Shown here: positions 26,703 to 35,373 of the stretch, piece by piece | How the letters are laid out: each line of letters opens with the position of its first letter | Position numbering within the stretch: position 1 is the first letter of the stretch | Assembly (NCBI GenBank): GCA_946223355.1 | Contig: CAMIPB010000009.1 | Location: forward strand, 1 to 64,000 | DNA from: an uncultured Corynebacterium sp. | GTDB taxonomy: Bacteria > Actinomycetota > Actinomycetes > Mycobacteriales > Mycobacteriaceae | Direction of reading: 5' to 3' | DNA: 64,000 nucleotides | Notes under the pieces: model-generated | What the model saw: the letters and a program-made list of their open reading frames with translations, nothing else | Told to the model about the DNA's origin: nothing | Databases searched by the model: none | Translations under genes and position numbers: made by a program

Positions 26703-27550
26703 TTCTTCAACAGTGGGGAATTGAGATCGAAAATAAATCCACGGGGAGCAAGCACCCTCACTACCACGTCCGCATCCGCCTCCGGTAGATCATGAATGAT
26801 GACACCTTTACATGGAGTTAACGAAATTGTAGCTCCCATAACCCCAAGAAGGCCCGCATTCTCTGCGTCTATTTCATCATTTTCAAATCCGGCGCCTACG
26901 TCAACCAACGCTTCTTCGTGGTGCTCAGTCAACCAACCAATAGGCCGTTTATTAACTGCTACGCTTTGCTGAACTTCTGTTGATGGGGCGTCATAAGCAT
27001 GGTGAGCAATCAGCTCAATCGCTGCTTCGGTGTCCGAAAACTCTCCTTTGGGAACACCGTGCATGAAAACATCAACTGTTTTCCCCAGACGCACTCCGAT
27101 ATCAACTGGCTGTCCTTGGACATGCGTAACGACGGTGTCTGAGCCGTCTACGATACCCACAACCAGCTCTGGCTCCCGTGTACTACCAGAGCTTTTCGAC
27201 GCCCCCTGGGGGCCCTGCATCAGAGAATGAATACGTAAGGAGAGTCGGTGCGCGAACTGTCGCGCACCACGGCATAGTGACGAGGCTAAGACAATATGAG
27301 AGGTTGTAAAATCGGTCTGCGAAAGTTGAGCGATAGCTTCATCAAAAACTTCAGTAGAGATGCCGCTTATCTCGACGCAACTGTGACCCACTAATTTGAG
27401 AGTGCCGTTGCCAAACGTCGATGAAACCTGGGATAAAACCGTCCAGTCCTCAGGTGAGACAATTCCTCCTGGAGCGTGCAGTCGCACGCGGTGAGAACCA
27501 GCAACGTGGGGATCGCAATCAGAATCAACTTTTAACAGCACAGGAGCCAT
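26699..27550 (-). CDS. sulfite/nitrite reductase-like (CobG-like) protein without Fe-S cysteines
   Basis: 283 residues resembling the ferredoxin-like half-domain plus siroheme-fold segment of nitrite/sulfite reductases and precorrin-3B synthase; corynebacterial homologues are often named cobG. The opening (SHRVRLHAPGGIVSPEDW) and RPIGWLTEH match that superfamily. However only four scattered cysteines are present, with no C-x5-C...C-x3-C cluster, and no other cobalamin genes are nearby. I therefore treat the function as unknown. ATG 27550 is preferred because TATAGT ends exactly seven bases upstream; a GTG three codons earlier is possible. Confidence 0.65.
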   Translation of the reverse strand: MAPVLLKVDSDCDPHVAGSHRVRLHAPGGIVSPEDWTVLSQVSSTFGNGTLKLVGHSCVEISGISTEVFDEAIAQLSQTDFTTSHIVLASSLCRGARQFAHRLSLRIHSLMQGPQGASKSSGSTREPELVVGIVDGSDTVVTHVQGQPVDIGVRLGKTVDVFMHGVPKGEFSDTEAAIELIAHHAYDAPSTEVQQSVAVNKRPIGWLTEHHEEALVDVGAGFENDEIDAENAGLLGVMGATISLTPCKGVIIHDLPEADADVVVRVLAPRGFIFDLNSPLLKN

Positions 27551-27557
27551 AGCCTCC

Positions 27558-27563
27558 ACTATA
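27558..27563 (-). promoter_or_regulatory. candidate -10 box of the CobG-like gene
   Basis: On the minus strand TATAGT is followed by seven bases and then the ATG at 27550. The intervening GGAGG could act as a ribosome-binding site only if a longer transcript exists. Confidence 0.4.
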
Positions 27564-27624
27564 ATTTCATCTGCTCCGCGCTCAAAAACTGCACTTTAAA
27601 CGCTTTGAAGTACCATGAATGACT

Positions 27625-28245
27625 ATGCCAGCATTATTGTTCGTCCTGTACCTCGTGAGCGAAGCCGTAGCCTTTTGGCTGGTGTCTAAATGGTTAGGCA
27701 CCGGTTGGGCGTTAATCGCGTTTTTTGCCACCATGTTTGTCGGTATGGTGTGGGCAGGAATGGAACTGCGCCGAATTATGACGTCGCGTCTAACCAAAGA
27801 CGCATCAGGAAATTTGCAAATTAGGCCACAGAATCCGGGCAAAACCGCGTCCAATTTAGGGCTGACGTTTGCTGGTGGCGCTTTAGTGTCACTACCAGGC
27901 TTCTTAAGCTTTATCCTCGGTGCTTTCCTCATTTTCCCACCGACCCGGTCGTTGATTCGAAAGGGATTAGCTTTGGGATTCTTCCGCTTCATTGAGAAGG
28001 TGGGACTGAAAATGTACGAAGCTTCTCCTGTCTCTGACGCAACCACTTCTTACGGCAGCTTCGCTGAACCAACTACAAATCCGCACATGAGGCGTCATCC
28101 ATCTCAATCTGGCAAACAATCTTCATTCCAATCAGGTGATGATGAAGATTTAGTCATTGATGAAGACGAGATTAGGCGCTGGGCGGACGAGATGAATCCG
28201 GAGGACTTCGGCAGTGATTCAGACTCGAAAGGCACACAAGACTAA
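27625..28245 (+). CDS. fxsA: FxsA-family cytoplasmic membrane protein
   Basis: 206 residues with the FxsA core in the first 130: membrane helices at about residues 2-20, 25-45 and 72-100, the GLTFAGGALVSLPGFLSFILG segment, and LIFPPTRSLIR after it. E. coli FxsA affects phage F exclusion; the molecular role elsewhere is unknown. The acidic, Ser/Asp-rich C-terminal tail (EDLVIDEDEIRRW) is extra. ATG 27625 lies eight bases after TACCAT; ATG 27619 is the alternative. The next gene, lnt, begins immediately after the stop codon. Confidence 0.88.
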   Translation: MPALLFVLYLVSEAVAFWLVSKWLGTGWALIAFFATMFVGMVWAGMELRRIMTSRLTKDASGNLQIRPQNPGKTASNLGLTFAGGALVSLPGFLSFILGAFLIFPPTRSLIRKGLALGFFRFIEKVGLKMYEASPVSDATTSYGSFAEPTTNPHMRRHPSQSGKQSSFQSGDDEDLVIDEDEIRRWADEMNPEDFGSDSDSKGTQD

Positions 28246-29781
28246 ATGCTCAGGTTCATGGCGCGGCTTTGTATTGCCGCGGTAGCCGGGGGTGCCCTGT
28301 ACCTTACGTTCGAGCCAATTGGTTTGTGGTGGCTTGGACCGGCTGGTATTGCCGGCCTTGCTGCTGCACTTGCGCCGTGGGGAGGAGTTTCACCCCAGCG
28401 GAAGCAAGGTGCCTTGATTGCTTTTGTTCACTCAATGACTACCTTCTTGTTGCTTCTGCCGTGGATTGGTGAGTTGGTAGGACCAGTCCCGTACGTCGCG
28501 TTGTCGTTAACGCTGTCATTGTGGTCACTAGTTCTAGGCTTTTTCGGTGTGCGCGTTATGGCCTCTACTTGGGGTCTAATTGCTTTTCCGCTTCTTTTTA
28601 CAACCATCGAGTTTTTTCGGTCGATCTTTCCTTTTGGAGGATTCCCTTGGCCGCGCATTGCCTGGGGCCAAGTGTCTGGCCCTCTAGCCACGCTAGCGGC
28701 GCTAGGCGGTCCTGCACTAGTGTCTCTGGCAGTTAGTGTCGTAGGAGTCGCACTGTGGTTGCTACTATCCAACACACGTCGTACGGGGGTGGAGTCTTTG
28801 ACTGCCTGTGCGACTGTAGCTTTGCTCGTCGTAGTAGCTAATACGCAAGTTGACCAATCAAGTCGTGTGACTGGTACTGCCAAAGTTGCTGCCATTCAAG
28901 GAAATGTTCCACGTCTTGGCCTCGATTTTAATGCCCAGCGACAAGCAGTCTTATCAAACCACGTGCAGGTCACTCATGAAGCCGCGCACAAGCATAAGGA
29001 TTTGGACCTTGTTGTCTGGCCCGAGAACTCTTCTGATGTCAATCCTTTCAAGGACGGCCAAGCCCGAGCGCTAATTAAATCTGCGGTAAAGGCAGTCAAT
29101 GCACCTGTAGTCGTGGGCACACTGACCGAGGACGAAGTGGGAGATAGAAACACCATGCAGGTGTTTAATGCAGACGGTAGTAAAGGGGAGCACCACTACA
29201 AGAAGTACCTCCAGCCCTTCGGAGAGACTATGCCGTTTCGCAATATCCTCAAGCACGTTTCTGATTATGTCGAGTTGGCAGGCGACATGAAGGCTGGTAA
29301 TGGCCCCGGAGTTGTGGATATGCAAGGAATCGCCTTAGGAATCGCGACGTGCTATGAAGTAGCTTTTGATAACGCGTATCGCGACTCCATCAAAAATGGT
29401 GCCCAAATTCTAGCGACGCCGACGAACAACGCCACCTTCGGTTTTTCGGATATGACGTACCAACAACTAGCGATGAGTCGGCTCCGTGCAATTGAGACGG
29501 ATAGGGCAGTGGTCGTGGCAGCAACCTCAGGTGTATCAGCAATCGTTGCTCCTAACGGAGAAGTACTACAACAGTCTGAAATATTTGTCCCGGCGGCGCT
29601 AGTAGCGGATTTAGACCTCAAAACCGGGATTACCCCAGCAGTTCGTTGGGGCAGGATATTGGAATTGCTTTTGGTCCTGTTGGGAATGTGTCTCACTCTT
29701 TGGTGCCAACGGCAGGCAAGCACATCCAACCGGTCAGTGAACCGTCAGATGGGCGTACAATATGAGGACTATGAGCGGTAG
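28246..29781 (+). CDS. lnt: apolipoprotein N-acyltransferase
   Basis: 511-residue membrane enzyme that adds the third acyl chain to lipoproteins. Six or so membrane helices precede a carbon-nitrogen-hydrolase domain whose triad is visible as Glu260 (VVWPENSSD), Lys320 (HYKKYLQPFGE) and Cys369 (GIATCYEVAF). The ATG follows the fxsA stop without a gap. In mycobacteria the homologous domain is fused to Ppm1; here the two are separate adjacent genes (17 bases apart), the corynebacterial arrangement. Confidence 0.96.
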   Translation: MLRFMARLCIAAVAGGALYLTFEPIGLWWLGPAGIAGLAAALAPWGGVSPQRKQGALIAFVHSMTTFLLLLPWIGELVGPVPYVALSLTLSLWSLVLGFFGVRVMASTWGLIAFPLLFTTIEFFRSIFPFGGFPWPRIAWGQVSGPLATLAALGGPALVSLAVSVVGVALWLLLSNTRRTGVESLTACATVALLVVVANTQVDQSSRVTGTAKVAAIQGNVPRLGLDFNAQRQAVLSNHVQVTHEAAHKHKDLDLVVWPENSSDVNPFKDGQARALIKSAVKAVNAPVVVGTLTEDEVGDRNTMQVFNADGSKGEHHYKKYLQPFGETMPFRNILKHVSDYVELAGDMKAGNGPGVVDMQGIALGIATCYEVAFDNAYRDSIKNGAQILATPTNNATFGFSDMTYQQLAMSRLRAIETDRAVVVAATSGVSAIVAPNGEVLQQSEIFVPAALVADLDLKTGITPAVRWGRILELLLVLLGMCLTLWCQRQASTSNRSVNRQMGVQYEDYER

Positions 29782-29798
29782 ATATTAAGGAGAAAACC

Positions 29799-30605
29799 AT
29801 GAGTGCAACAAAAACCCTCGTAATCATCCCAACCTACAACGAGTTGGAGAACCTTCCACTTATCGTTGAACGGGTCCGCAATGCGACGCCCAAAGTGGAT
29901 ATTTTGGTCGTGGATGACAACTCGCCAGACGGTACAGGCGAAAAAGCAGACGCTCTAGCTGAAGCAGATTCCCAAATTAACGTTCTGCATAGAGAAGGAA
30001 AAGGCGGCCTGTGCGGGGCCTACATGGCGGGTTTCGCATGGGGCTTGGAACGCGACTATGAGGTTTTGTGCGAAATGGACGCGGACGGCTCGCACGCGCC
30101 TGAACAGTTGCACTTGCTTTTGGACGAGGTTGAACGCGGAGCTGACTTGGTAATCGGTTCTCGGTATGTGCCAGGTGGCGAAGTCGTGAATTGGCCAGCT
30201 CAGCGCCTCTATCTGTCCAAGATGGGAAATCTTTACATCGCGCTGGCTCTGGGGACGGACATTAAGGATATGACCGCCGGCTACCGAGCGTTTCGACGGG
30301 AAGTCCTAGAAGCAATGGATCTTGATGAGTTGTCCAACGCAGGATACATTTTCCAAGTCGAGCTTGCTTTCCGCGTTGACCAGGCAGGTTTTGATGTTCG
30401 TGAGGTTCCAATCACGTTCACCGAACGCGAGCTTGGAGAATCCAAACTAGACGGTAGCTTTGTCAAGGATTCCCTTCTTGAAGTTACAAAGTGGGGAATC
30501 GAACATCGTCTGGACCAGCTAAAAGAAATCGGCGGGGTCATGGGTGGAATGCTTAGCCGCGGAGTTTTGGAGAAAAAAGAGGAAATCCGTAAAGCTCGCC
30601 GCTAA
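29799..30605 (+). CDS. ppm1: polyprenol-phosphate-mannose synthase
   Basis: 268-residue GT2 glycosyltransferase that transfers mannose from GDP-mannose to polyprenyl phosphate, the donor for lipomannan, lipoarabinomannan and protein mannosylation at the cell surface. VVDDNSPDGTGEKAD near residue 38 and the metal-binding EMDADGSH near 95 are the family hallmarks; the C-terminus has no membrane segments, as in other single-domain Ppm1 proteins. AAGGAG precedes the ATG. Mycobacterial and corynebacterial work shows that Lnt (Ppm2) interacts with this protein, in line with the gene pairing. Confidence 0.95.
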   Translation: MSATKTLVIIPTYNELENLPLIVERVRNATPKVDILVVDDNSPDGTGEKADALAEADSQINVLHREGKGGLCGAYMAGFAWGLERDYEVLCEMDADGSHAPEQLHLLLDEVERGADLVIGSRYVPGGEVVNWPAQRLYLSKMGNLYIALALGTDIKDMTAGYRAFRREVLEAMDLDELSNAGYIFQVELAFRVDQAGFDVREVPITFTERELGESKLDGSFVKDSLLEVTKWGIEHRLDQLKEIGGVMGGMLSRGVLEKKEEIRKARR

Positions 30606-30611
30606 ATAACT

Positions 30612-30645
30612 AATCCCCGTGCACGGTGTTAAGTGCGCGGGGATT
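30612..30645. terminator. hairpin between convergent ppm1 and rbpA
   Basis: AATCCCCGTGCA pairs with TGCGCGGGGATT (eleven pairs plus one G-U) around a ten-base loop. It stands seven bases after the ppm1 stop and 34 before the end of rbpA, so it may end both transcripts, although neither side has a strong U-tract. Confidence 0.6.
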
Positions 30646-30679
30646 ATAAGCATTAGTGCTGAGACCTATGTGGTCAAAA

Positions 30680-31057
30680 CTACTTTTCTGACTTCTCTTG
30701 CTGTTCCTTGAGCAGACGAGCGGCAGTGCGGCGACGCTTACGTAGAGTATCGATGCGCTCTTCCAACAACTCGTCGAGCTCTTCGATGCTACGACGCTCG
30801 CGCAACATGTCCCAGTGGGTGCGTGGTGGCTTCACTGGCTTGGATTCAACGCCTTCGCCCTCCATAAGGGTGCCCCACTGGCCGTTTTTGCATAGCCACT
30901 CTTCTGGGATCTCTGCGTCATCAGCAAAAGGAACCTCAAAAATGTCGCCTTCACTGGTCTTATATTTGACCATTTGGCGTGGTGCCAGATCATGGTCACG
31001 GTCAGTTTCATAACTAACCGCACCCATGCGGCTACCTCGAAGTACGCGATCTGCCAT
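30680..31057 (-). CDS. rbpA: RNA polymerase-binding protein RbpA
   Basis: Actinobacterial transcription factor that binds the beta subunit and sigma to stabilise open promoter complexes. The N-terminal MADRVLRGSRMGAVSYETD and PRQMVKYKTSEGD core, the zinc-site region with WLCKNGQWGTL, and the helical C-terminus (HWDMLRERRSIEELDELLEER) are diagnostic. Only one cysteine remains in the zinc-ribbon-like core, as in several RbpA proteins. ATG 31057 is chosen from the conserved N-terminus; GTG 31069 and ATG 31066 lie closer to AAAGGG and cannot be excluded. Confidence 0.95.
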   Translation of the reverse strand: MADRVLRGSRMGAVSYETDRDHDLAPRQMVKYKTSEGDIFEVPFADDAEIPEEWLCKNGQWGTLMEGEGVESKPVKPPRTHWDMLRERRSIEELDELLEERIDTLRKRRRTAARLLKEQQEKSEK

Positions 31058-31182
31058 AGTGGACATCACCCTTTGAATTGTTCGAAAAGATTATGAGCTA
31101 TTGAGTATAACGTACGGCGCTGACGCATTGTTCCCCAGGAGCTGCTATATCTTGTTTGACCAATAGACTAAGGTAATAAGAC

Positions 31183-31533
31183 GTGATGTCATCGTCTACT
31201 TCTTTGGCCCGTAACTCTCATGTTTCGTGCGCGTGGTGCGGCACGGAAATGACTCTTACGCCTGGGCGTGGGCGGAGAAAGAAGTATTGCTCCGCGTCGT
31301 GTAAACAGCGAGCGTATGAACAACGCAATAATGTCTCTGGCACGTCAATTCCTTCGAATGCAGTAATCATGACTCCAGATAAGGCGCAACAGCTCCTTGA
31401 TGGACTATTTGAACTGCGTTGCGCAGCGGAGGATGTTTCAACCGCAGCGCAAGAGGGTAGTACCAGCGAGGAATTGGTGGAACTATGCCGGGAATTGGTC
31501 CAGATGGCTCGCCAGTTAGAAAAGATAAGGTAG
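31183..31533 (+). CDS. small zinc-ribbon protein, function unknown
   Basis: 116 residues. An N-terminal zinc ribbon is formed by C-x2-C (SCAWCGTEM) and C-x3-C (KYCSASCKQRAYEQR) pairs, a pattern also seen in recombination- and stress-related small proteins; the remainder is acidic and helical. No catalytic domain. A ribosome-binding AAGG precedes the GTG at 31183, with ATG 31186 as alternative. Its stop is six bases before the GTG of the YceI gene, so both are co-transcribed. Confidence 0.75.
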   Translation: MMSSSTSLARNSHVSCAWCGTEMTLTPGRGRRKKYCSASCKQRAYEQRNNVSGTSIPSNAVIMTPDKAQQLLDGLFELRCAAEDVSTAAQEGSTSEELVELCRELVQMARQLEKIR

Positions 31534-31539
31534 AAAGTC

Positions 31540-32244
31540 GTGCTGCAGAAGCTTTTTTACAATCGGAAACTCGTTGTTTCCATTTTCGTTGTTCTCATCA
31601 TCGCGAGCACGCTCGTGGCTTTGGGGCCGATGCTGTACTCCGCCTATATGGGGCGGGGAGTGGCTACTGAAGGTGTGAACGCACAGGGGGCCAAAGAAGC
31701 GTCTACTGACCTAAACGGACAGTGGCAGGTTGTCACGGGCAATGCTAGAAACTTTACTTCGGTAGGCTTCACAATTGATGAAGTGTTGCCATCCGAGCGC
31801 CGGGCTACGTCGGGTTCGACGAACTCTGTTGATGGAACAGCTGTGGTTGAATCGGAGAAACTCCAAGAGGCCACCATTGTAGTTGACATGTCAACTTTAA
31901 CGACAGATAACGATGTTCGCGACAACAACATGAAACGCAAGCTGTTCATGACGGACGAGTATCCGGAGGCTACTTTTAAAGTTACCGATGCTGTAAATCT
32001 CAACCAGGTGCCAGACGACGGCACTGTGGCCCGCGTTCCTTTAAAGGGCGATATGACGATTAAGGGAGAAACCAATCCGGTATCTGGTGAGTTTGATGTT
32101 CTGCGTGACGGCAAGCAGCTTATCGTTGGCGGAGACGTTCCAATCAATCGTCAAGATTTCGGCATTAAGTCACCTGAGTTCATAGCAGCTGAGATTGCTG
32201 ACGAAGGCACCGTCAACGTTCGACTAACGCTAGAAAAGAAATAG
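31540..32244 (+). CDS. membrane-anchored YceI-family lipid-binding protein
   Basis: 234 residues: an N-terminal membrane helix (about residues 8-30) and a YceI/lipocalin-like beta-barrel beginning LNGQWQVV, with MKRKLFMTDEYPEATFKV and the MTIKGETNPVSGEFDV strands typical of the family. YceI proteins bind isoprenoid-type lipids in the periplasm; a signal-anchor here would keep the barrel on the outer face of the membrane. GAAAG precedes the GTG start. It is followed by a 53-aa membrane protein. Confidence 0.88.
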   Translation: MLQKLFYNRKLVVSIFVVLIIASTLVALGPMLYSAYMGRGVATEGVNAQGAKEASTDLNGQWQVVTGNARNFTSVGFTIDEVLPSERRATSGSTNSVDGTAVVESEKLQEATIVVDMSTLTTDNDVRDNNMKRKLFMTDEYPEATFKVTDAVNLNQVPDDGTVARVPLKGDMTIKGETNPVSGEFDVLRDGKQLIVGGDVPINRQDFGIKSPEFIAAEIADEGTVNVRLTLEKK

Positions 32245-32255
32245 GACAACAAGCC

Positions 32256-32417
32256 GTGAAGCCTTCGCAACAAATTCCATTCCTGTGGGTTCGACTTGTA
32301 GCGATCATTATCTTCGTTATAGTCATGGCGATTGTGAAGTCGCTGTGGCTCGCAGGATTGGGTGCGGCTTTTGGGGCGCTAACCGCCTGGCAAATGTATT
32401 CCGCATATAGGGCCTAG
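32256..32417 (+). CDS. 53-aa membrane protein downstream of YceI gene
   Basis: A short open frame with GTG start at 32256, preceded by AGGA at nine bases. The 53 residues begin polar (KPSQQIPFLWVRL) and continue with two hydrophobic stretches (VAIIIFVIVMAIV, about residues 14-26; and SLWLAGLGAAFGALTAW, about 28-44) before a short polar end. It lies 11 bases after the YceI stop. I do not recognise the family. Coding is supported by the ribosome-binding site, the uninterrupted frame and operon position. Confidence 0.6.
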   Translation: MKPSQQIPFLWVRLVAIIIFVIVMAIVKSLWLAGLGAAFGALTAWQMYSAYRA

Positions 32418-32424
32418 CTTTCGG

Positions 32425-32449
32425 TATTAACGTCACTCTGACGTTAATA
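32425..32449. terminator. 11-bp perfect hairpin after the YceI operon
   Basis: TATTAACGTCA and TGACGTTAATA pair perfectly around a CTC loop, starting eight bases after the small membrane protein stop. It is AT-rich and lacks a U-tract, so it could be a bidirectional terminator between convergent genes or a protein-binding palindrome. Confidence 0.5.
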
Positions 32450-32498
32450 GGTGTCGAAGCTGGAGCTTCTACGTTCGCATCCTTGATTGAACTGTCCG

Positions 32499-32512
32499 AT
32501 AATGTACATTAT
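32499..32512. repeat. 14-bp perfect palindrome
   Basis: ATAATGTACATTAT lies six bases downstream of the stop codon of the minus-strand CFA-like gene. It is a perfect dyad of the type bound by small repressors, but its position between two gene ends is not a normal operator site. Confidence 0.5.
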
Positions 32513-32518
32513 GTCATT

Positions 32519-33820
32519 TTAGCGACGGCCGCCCCGACTCCGGTGAACCGCCGTGAACTGAACATAATCAAGATGTCCTACCCGCAACAAGGCTTCACGT
32601 AGCGCGAACTGAAACACCCAAAGTCTTCTAAAAACCTCGTCGAAGCCCGCGGCCGCGGCCTCCCGGGATTTCCCTTCGAACTTGTGGCGCTGCAATCGCA
32701 GGCTGGGCTCCGCATGAGGTCCACAATGCGACTGAGCAACAATCCTCAATCCACTATGACGCTCACACAACTTGTGGACCTCGTGAAATGTAGGTGCATT
32801 AAAGCCCGGCCAAACATAAGCACGCATCACTGACAGTGCCGCTTGTGATGACGAAGGTGCATCTTCTGACATAACGTATGTTGATAATGCTGCACGCCCG
32901 CCATGCGCTAATAACTTGTCTACAGAGGCTATGAAATGTTCCCGCTGTTGTTCAGTGAGCAATGCCAGTTTATCTACACTCACTAAGGCTTCATATCTTC
33001 CACGCCATTCCTTAGGCCCAGGAACCGCTGAGGCGACCTCTTGCACATGTACGCTGTCAGAGACTCCGCGCAAAATAAACTGTTCTCTCAGGTGTTCCAA
33101 GAACTCGGTGTCTGCGCCAATCAAATCGACGATGGCTCGACGTCGTGCAGCTTCCTCCGCTACCCGCCCTCCGGAACCGCCATGGACCAAAATATGTGTA
33201 CCTGCCCCCACATGTGCAGCGTCTAATAGCCAGGTTGCGGCACGCCCTTGCGCGTGCAAAAGATCTTCTCGTTCAATAGCTGTTGGTTCACTGATTGTCG
33301 TCTGATCGACAAAATGAGTCTTAGGCTCTTTACCGCGTCCTGCACGTGGTACGAAACTAGGAAAAATTTCCCGAACCGTTGTCGGTACACCCGTGGCGAA
33401 AATTCCAGGGTGGTCAGATAAACCATCACCTGAGTACAATGCAACAAGCTCATGCGGCACTTCCCCGCCATCGTCATGTGTAGCTTTAGGCGCCTGTGCG
33501 CTTGGGTTATAGCCAGATCTGATGAGCTTTTCTAAAACATCCACGAGAGCATCCGAATCAGAAGTAAGCCACTCTCCTGCCATATAGCCTTCAGCAAGGC
33601 CAAGCCAACCGCTACGTGCGAGGCGAAAAAACAACGCGTCATGTTCCACCAACAGGTCCGGACCATGAGGCGCAGCGATATCGAGCTCAATACCTGCGTC
33701 TGCGCATGCCTGAGCAAAAGAAGTTTCTGCTCGTCGAGCCTTTTGTTTTGCAAGAAAACCACGCTGGAGGGTAACCAGGCGCGGCCACGCAGCAGAATCA
33801 ATGGTTGCTAGATGCTCCAT
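32519..33820 (-). CDS. cyclopropane-fatty-acid-synthase-like methyltransferase
   Basis: 433 residues related to the CFA/mycolic-acid-type SAM methyltransferases. The N-terminal lipid-binding part contains GLAEGYMAGEW near residue 77; a Rossmann domain follows (ILVHGGSGGRVAEEAARR near 213) and the C-terminus carries the helical lid (RRLWVFQFALREALLRVGHLDYVQFT). The SAM motif reads HGGSGG rather than the usual CGWG/GxGxG, so catalysis is not assured. Substrate would be membrane fatty acyl chains. The gene is divergent from ndh. Confidence 0.8.
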   Translation of the reverse strand: MEHLATIDSAAWPRLVTLQRGFLAKQKARRAETSFAQACADAGIELDIAAPHGPDLLVEHDALFFRLARSGWLGLAEGYMAGEWLTSDSDALVDVLEKLIRSGYNPSAQAPKATHDDGGEVPHELVALYSGDGLSDHPGIFATGVPTTVREIFPSFVPRAGRGKEPKTHFVDQTTISEPTAIEREDLLHAQGRAATWLLDAAHVGAGTHILVHGGSGGRVAEEAARRRAIVDLIGADTEFLEHLREQFILRGVSDSVHVQEVASAVPGPKEWRGRYEALVSVDKLALLTEQQREHFIASVDKLLAHGGRAALSTYVMSEDAPSSSQAALSVMRAYVWPGFNAPTFHEVHKLCERHSGLRIVAQSHCGPHAEPSLRLQRHKFEGKSREAAAAGFDEVFRRLWVFQFALREALLRVGHLDYVQFTAVHRSRGGRR

Positions 33821-33937
33821 GCGGTAGATAATAGAGTTTTCTGCCCACCTTATAAGGTAGCCATGCCGCGAAGATTGTAGCTAACTACTACACTTGAACA
33901 AGTATTGGATTCGCATATAAAGGAGCTTTAGTTAAAA

Positions 33938-35278
33938 ATGTCTGCTACCCCGTACCGCCCAAGCACGAACCGCCACCACGTTGTGGTCATTGGCGCCGGC
34001 TTTGGTGGCATCGCTGCTGTTCAGAAGCTTAAGAATGACAATGTCGATGTGACGTTGATTGACCGCACCAATCACCACCTTTTCCAGCCATTGCTTTACC
34101 AAGTAGCAACAGGAATCCTTTCCACCGGCGAGATCGCTCCGTCCACTCGCCAGATCCTTCGGGGTCAGGACAATGCATCCTTCTTCCAGGGCGAAGTCTC
34201 TGACATCAACCTCACCGACCAGACCGTGACTGCGTCGTTTCAAGGTGCGGAGAAAGTCTTTGCCTACGATTCTCTGATCGTCGCTGCAGGTGCAGGTCAG
34301 TCCTACTTTGGCAATGATCACTTCGCCGAGTACGCGCCCGGAATGAAAACTCTAGATGATGCACTCGAGCTTCGCTCCCGCTTCCTCGGTGCATTCGAGA
34401 AGGCAGCTATGACTGAGGATGCTGAAGAGCGTCGCCGTCTACTGTCCTTCGTTATTGTGGGCGCAGGCCCAACTGGCGTAGAGCTGGCTGGCCAGGTGGC
34501 AGAGCTGGCAAACCGTACCCTAGAAAACGAGTTTGCGAACCTTAATCCTGCTGATGCAACCATTTACTTGCTTGACGGCGCGCCTCAGGTACTTCCACCA
34601 TTTGGTAAGCGCCTTGGCAAGAAGGCTCAGAAAGTCTTGGAGAAGGCTGGAGTCGATGTTCGCCTGAACGCGATGGTTACTGATGTCACGGAAGGTGCAG
34701 TTACCTACAAAGACATGAAAACTGAAGAAGTGACCACCATCGAGGCAGAGACTAAGATCTGGTCGGCTGGTGTTGCGGCTTCCCCACTGGGCAAGATGGT
34801 CGCTGACCAGGCCGGTGTTGAAGTTGACCGCGCAGGGCGAGTTTCCGTCAACGCGGATCTCACCGTCGGCGACTACAACAACGTCTACGTTGTCGGTGAC
34901 ATGATTAACCTTAACCGCCTACCAGGTGTATGCCAGGTAGCTATGCAAGGTGGCGCCCACGCAGCAAAGCTTATCTCCGCAAAGCTGGATGAGGAATCTA
35001 CGTCCAACGAGCACGAGCAATTCGACTACTTTGACAAGGGATCCATGGCCATCATCTCCCGCTACAACGCAGTGGTAAAGATGGGCAAGAAGGTTGAATT
35101 CTCGGGATTCATCGGTTGGGCAGCATGGTTGTTTATCCACGTGCTGTACCTCATCGGATTCCGTAACCGTTTCCTTACACTTGCGAACTGGGCGGGCAAC
35201 GTAATCTCGGCAGACCGCGGCAACTTGGCGTTCACTCGCAACCAGCGTGAGGCACGCAACGCAATTGACTATAAATAG
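33938..35278 (+). CDS. ndh: type II NADH dehydrogenase
   Basis: Membrane-bound, non-proton-pumping NADH:menaquinone oxidoreductase. Two Rossmann sites are visible: VVIGAGFGGIAAVQ near residue 12 (FAD) and FVIVGAGPTGVELAGQ near 170 (NADH); NVYVVGDM near 310 binds the flavin. The C-terminal FSGFIGWAAWLFIHVLYLIGF helix anchors it to the membrane. 446 residues is standard. AAAGGAG precedes the ATG by about 11 bases. Confidence 0.96.
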   Translation: MSATPYRPSTNRHHVVVIGAGFGGIAAVQKLKNDNVDVTLIDRTNHHLFQPLLYQVATGILSTGEIAPSTRQILRGQDNASFFQGEVSDINLTDQTVTASFQGAEKVFAYDSLIVAAGAGQSYFGNDHFAEYAPGMKTLDDALELRSRFLGAFEKAAMTEDAEERRRLLSFVIVGAGPTGVELAGQVAELANRTLENEFANLNPADATIYLLDGAPQVLPPFGKRLGKKAQKVLEKAGVDVRLNAMVTDVTEGAVTYKDMKTEEVTTIEAETKIWSAGVAASPLGKMVADQAGVEVDRAGRVSVNADLTVGDYNNVYVVGDMINLNRLPGVCQVAMQGGAHAAKLISAKLDEESTSNEHEQFDYFDKGSMAIISRYNAVVKMGKKVEFSGFIGWAAWLFIHVLYLIGFRNRFLTLANWAGNVISADRGNLAFTRNQREARNAIDYK

Positions 35279-35306
35279 TTGTAAGCGCTCACCACAGCGT
35301 TAAAAC

Positions 35307-35339
35307 GGGGAAGGCACAAACGGCCTTCCCCCTTTTTTA
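35307..35339 (+). terminator. strong Rho-independent terminator of ndh
   Basis: GGGGAAGGC and GCCTTCCCC form a perfect nine-bp GC-rich stem with a seven-base loop, followed by CTTTTTTATT. It lies 28 bases after ndh. Confidence 0.95.
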
Positions 35340-35373
35340 TTATCCGAGCCTTTAGGCCTTGATACGCTGAGTT

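Noticed and set aside
33894..33921. TTGAAC-N16-TATAAA as the ndh promoter
   Set aside because: A start site seven bases after this box would fall within or past the AAAGGAG ribosome-binding site, so the two signals conflict; left unassigned.
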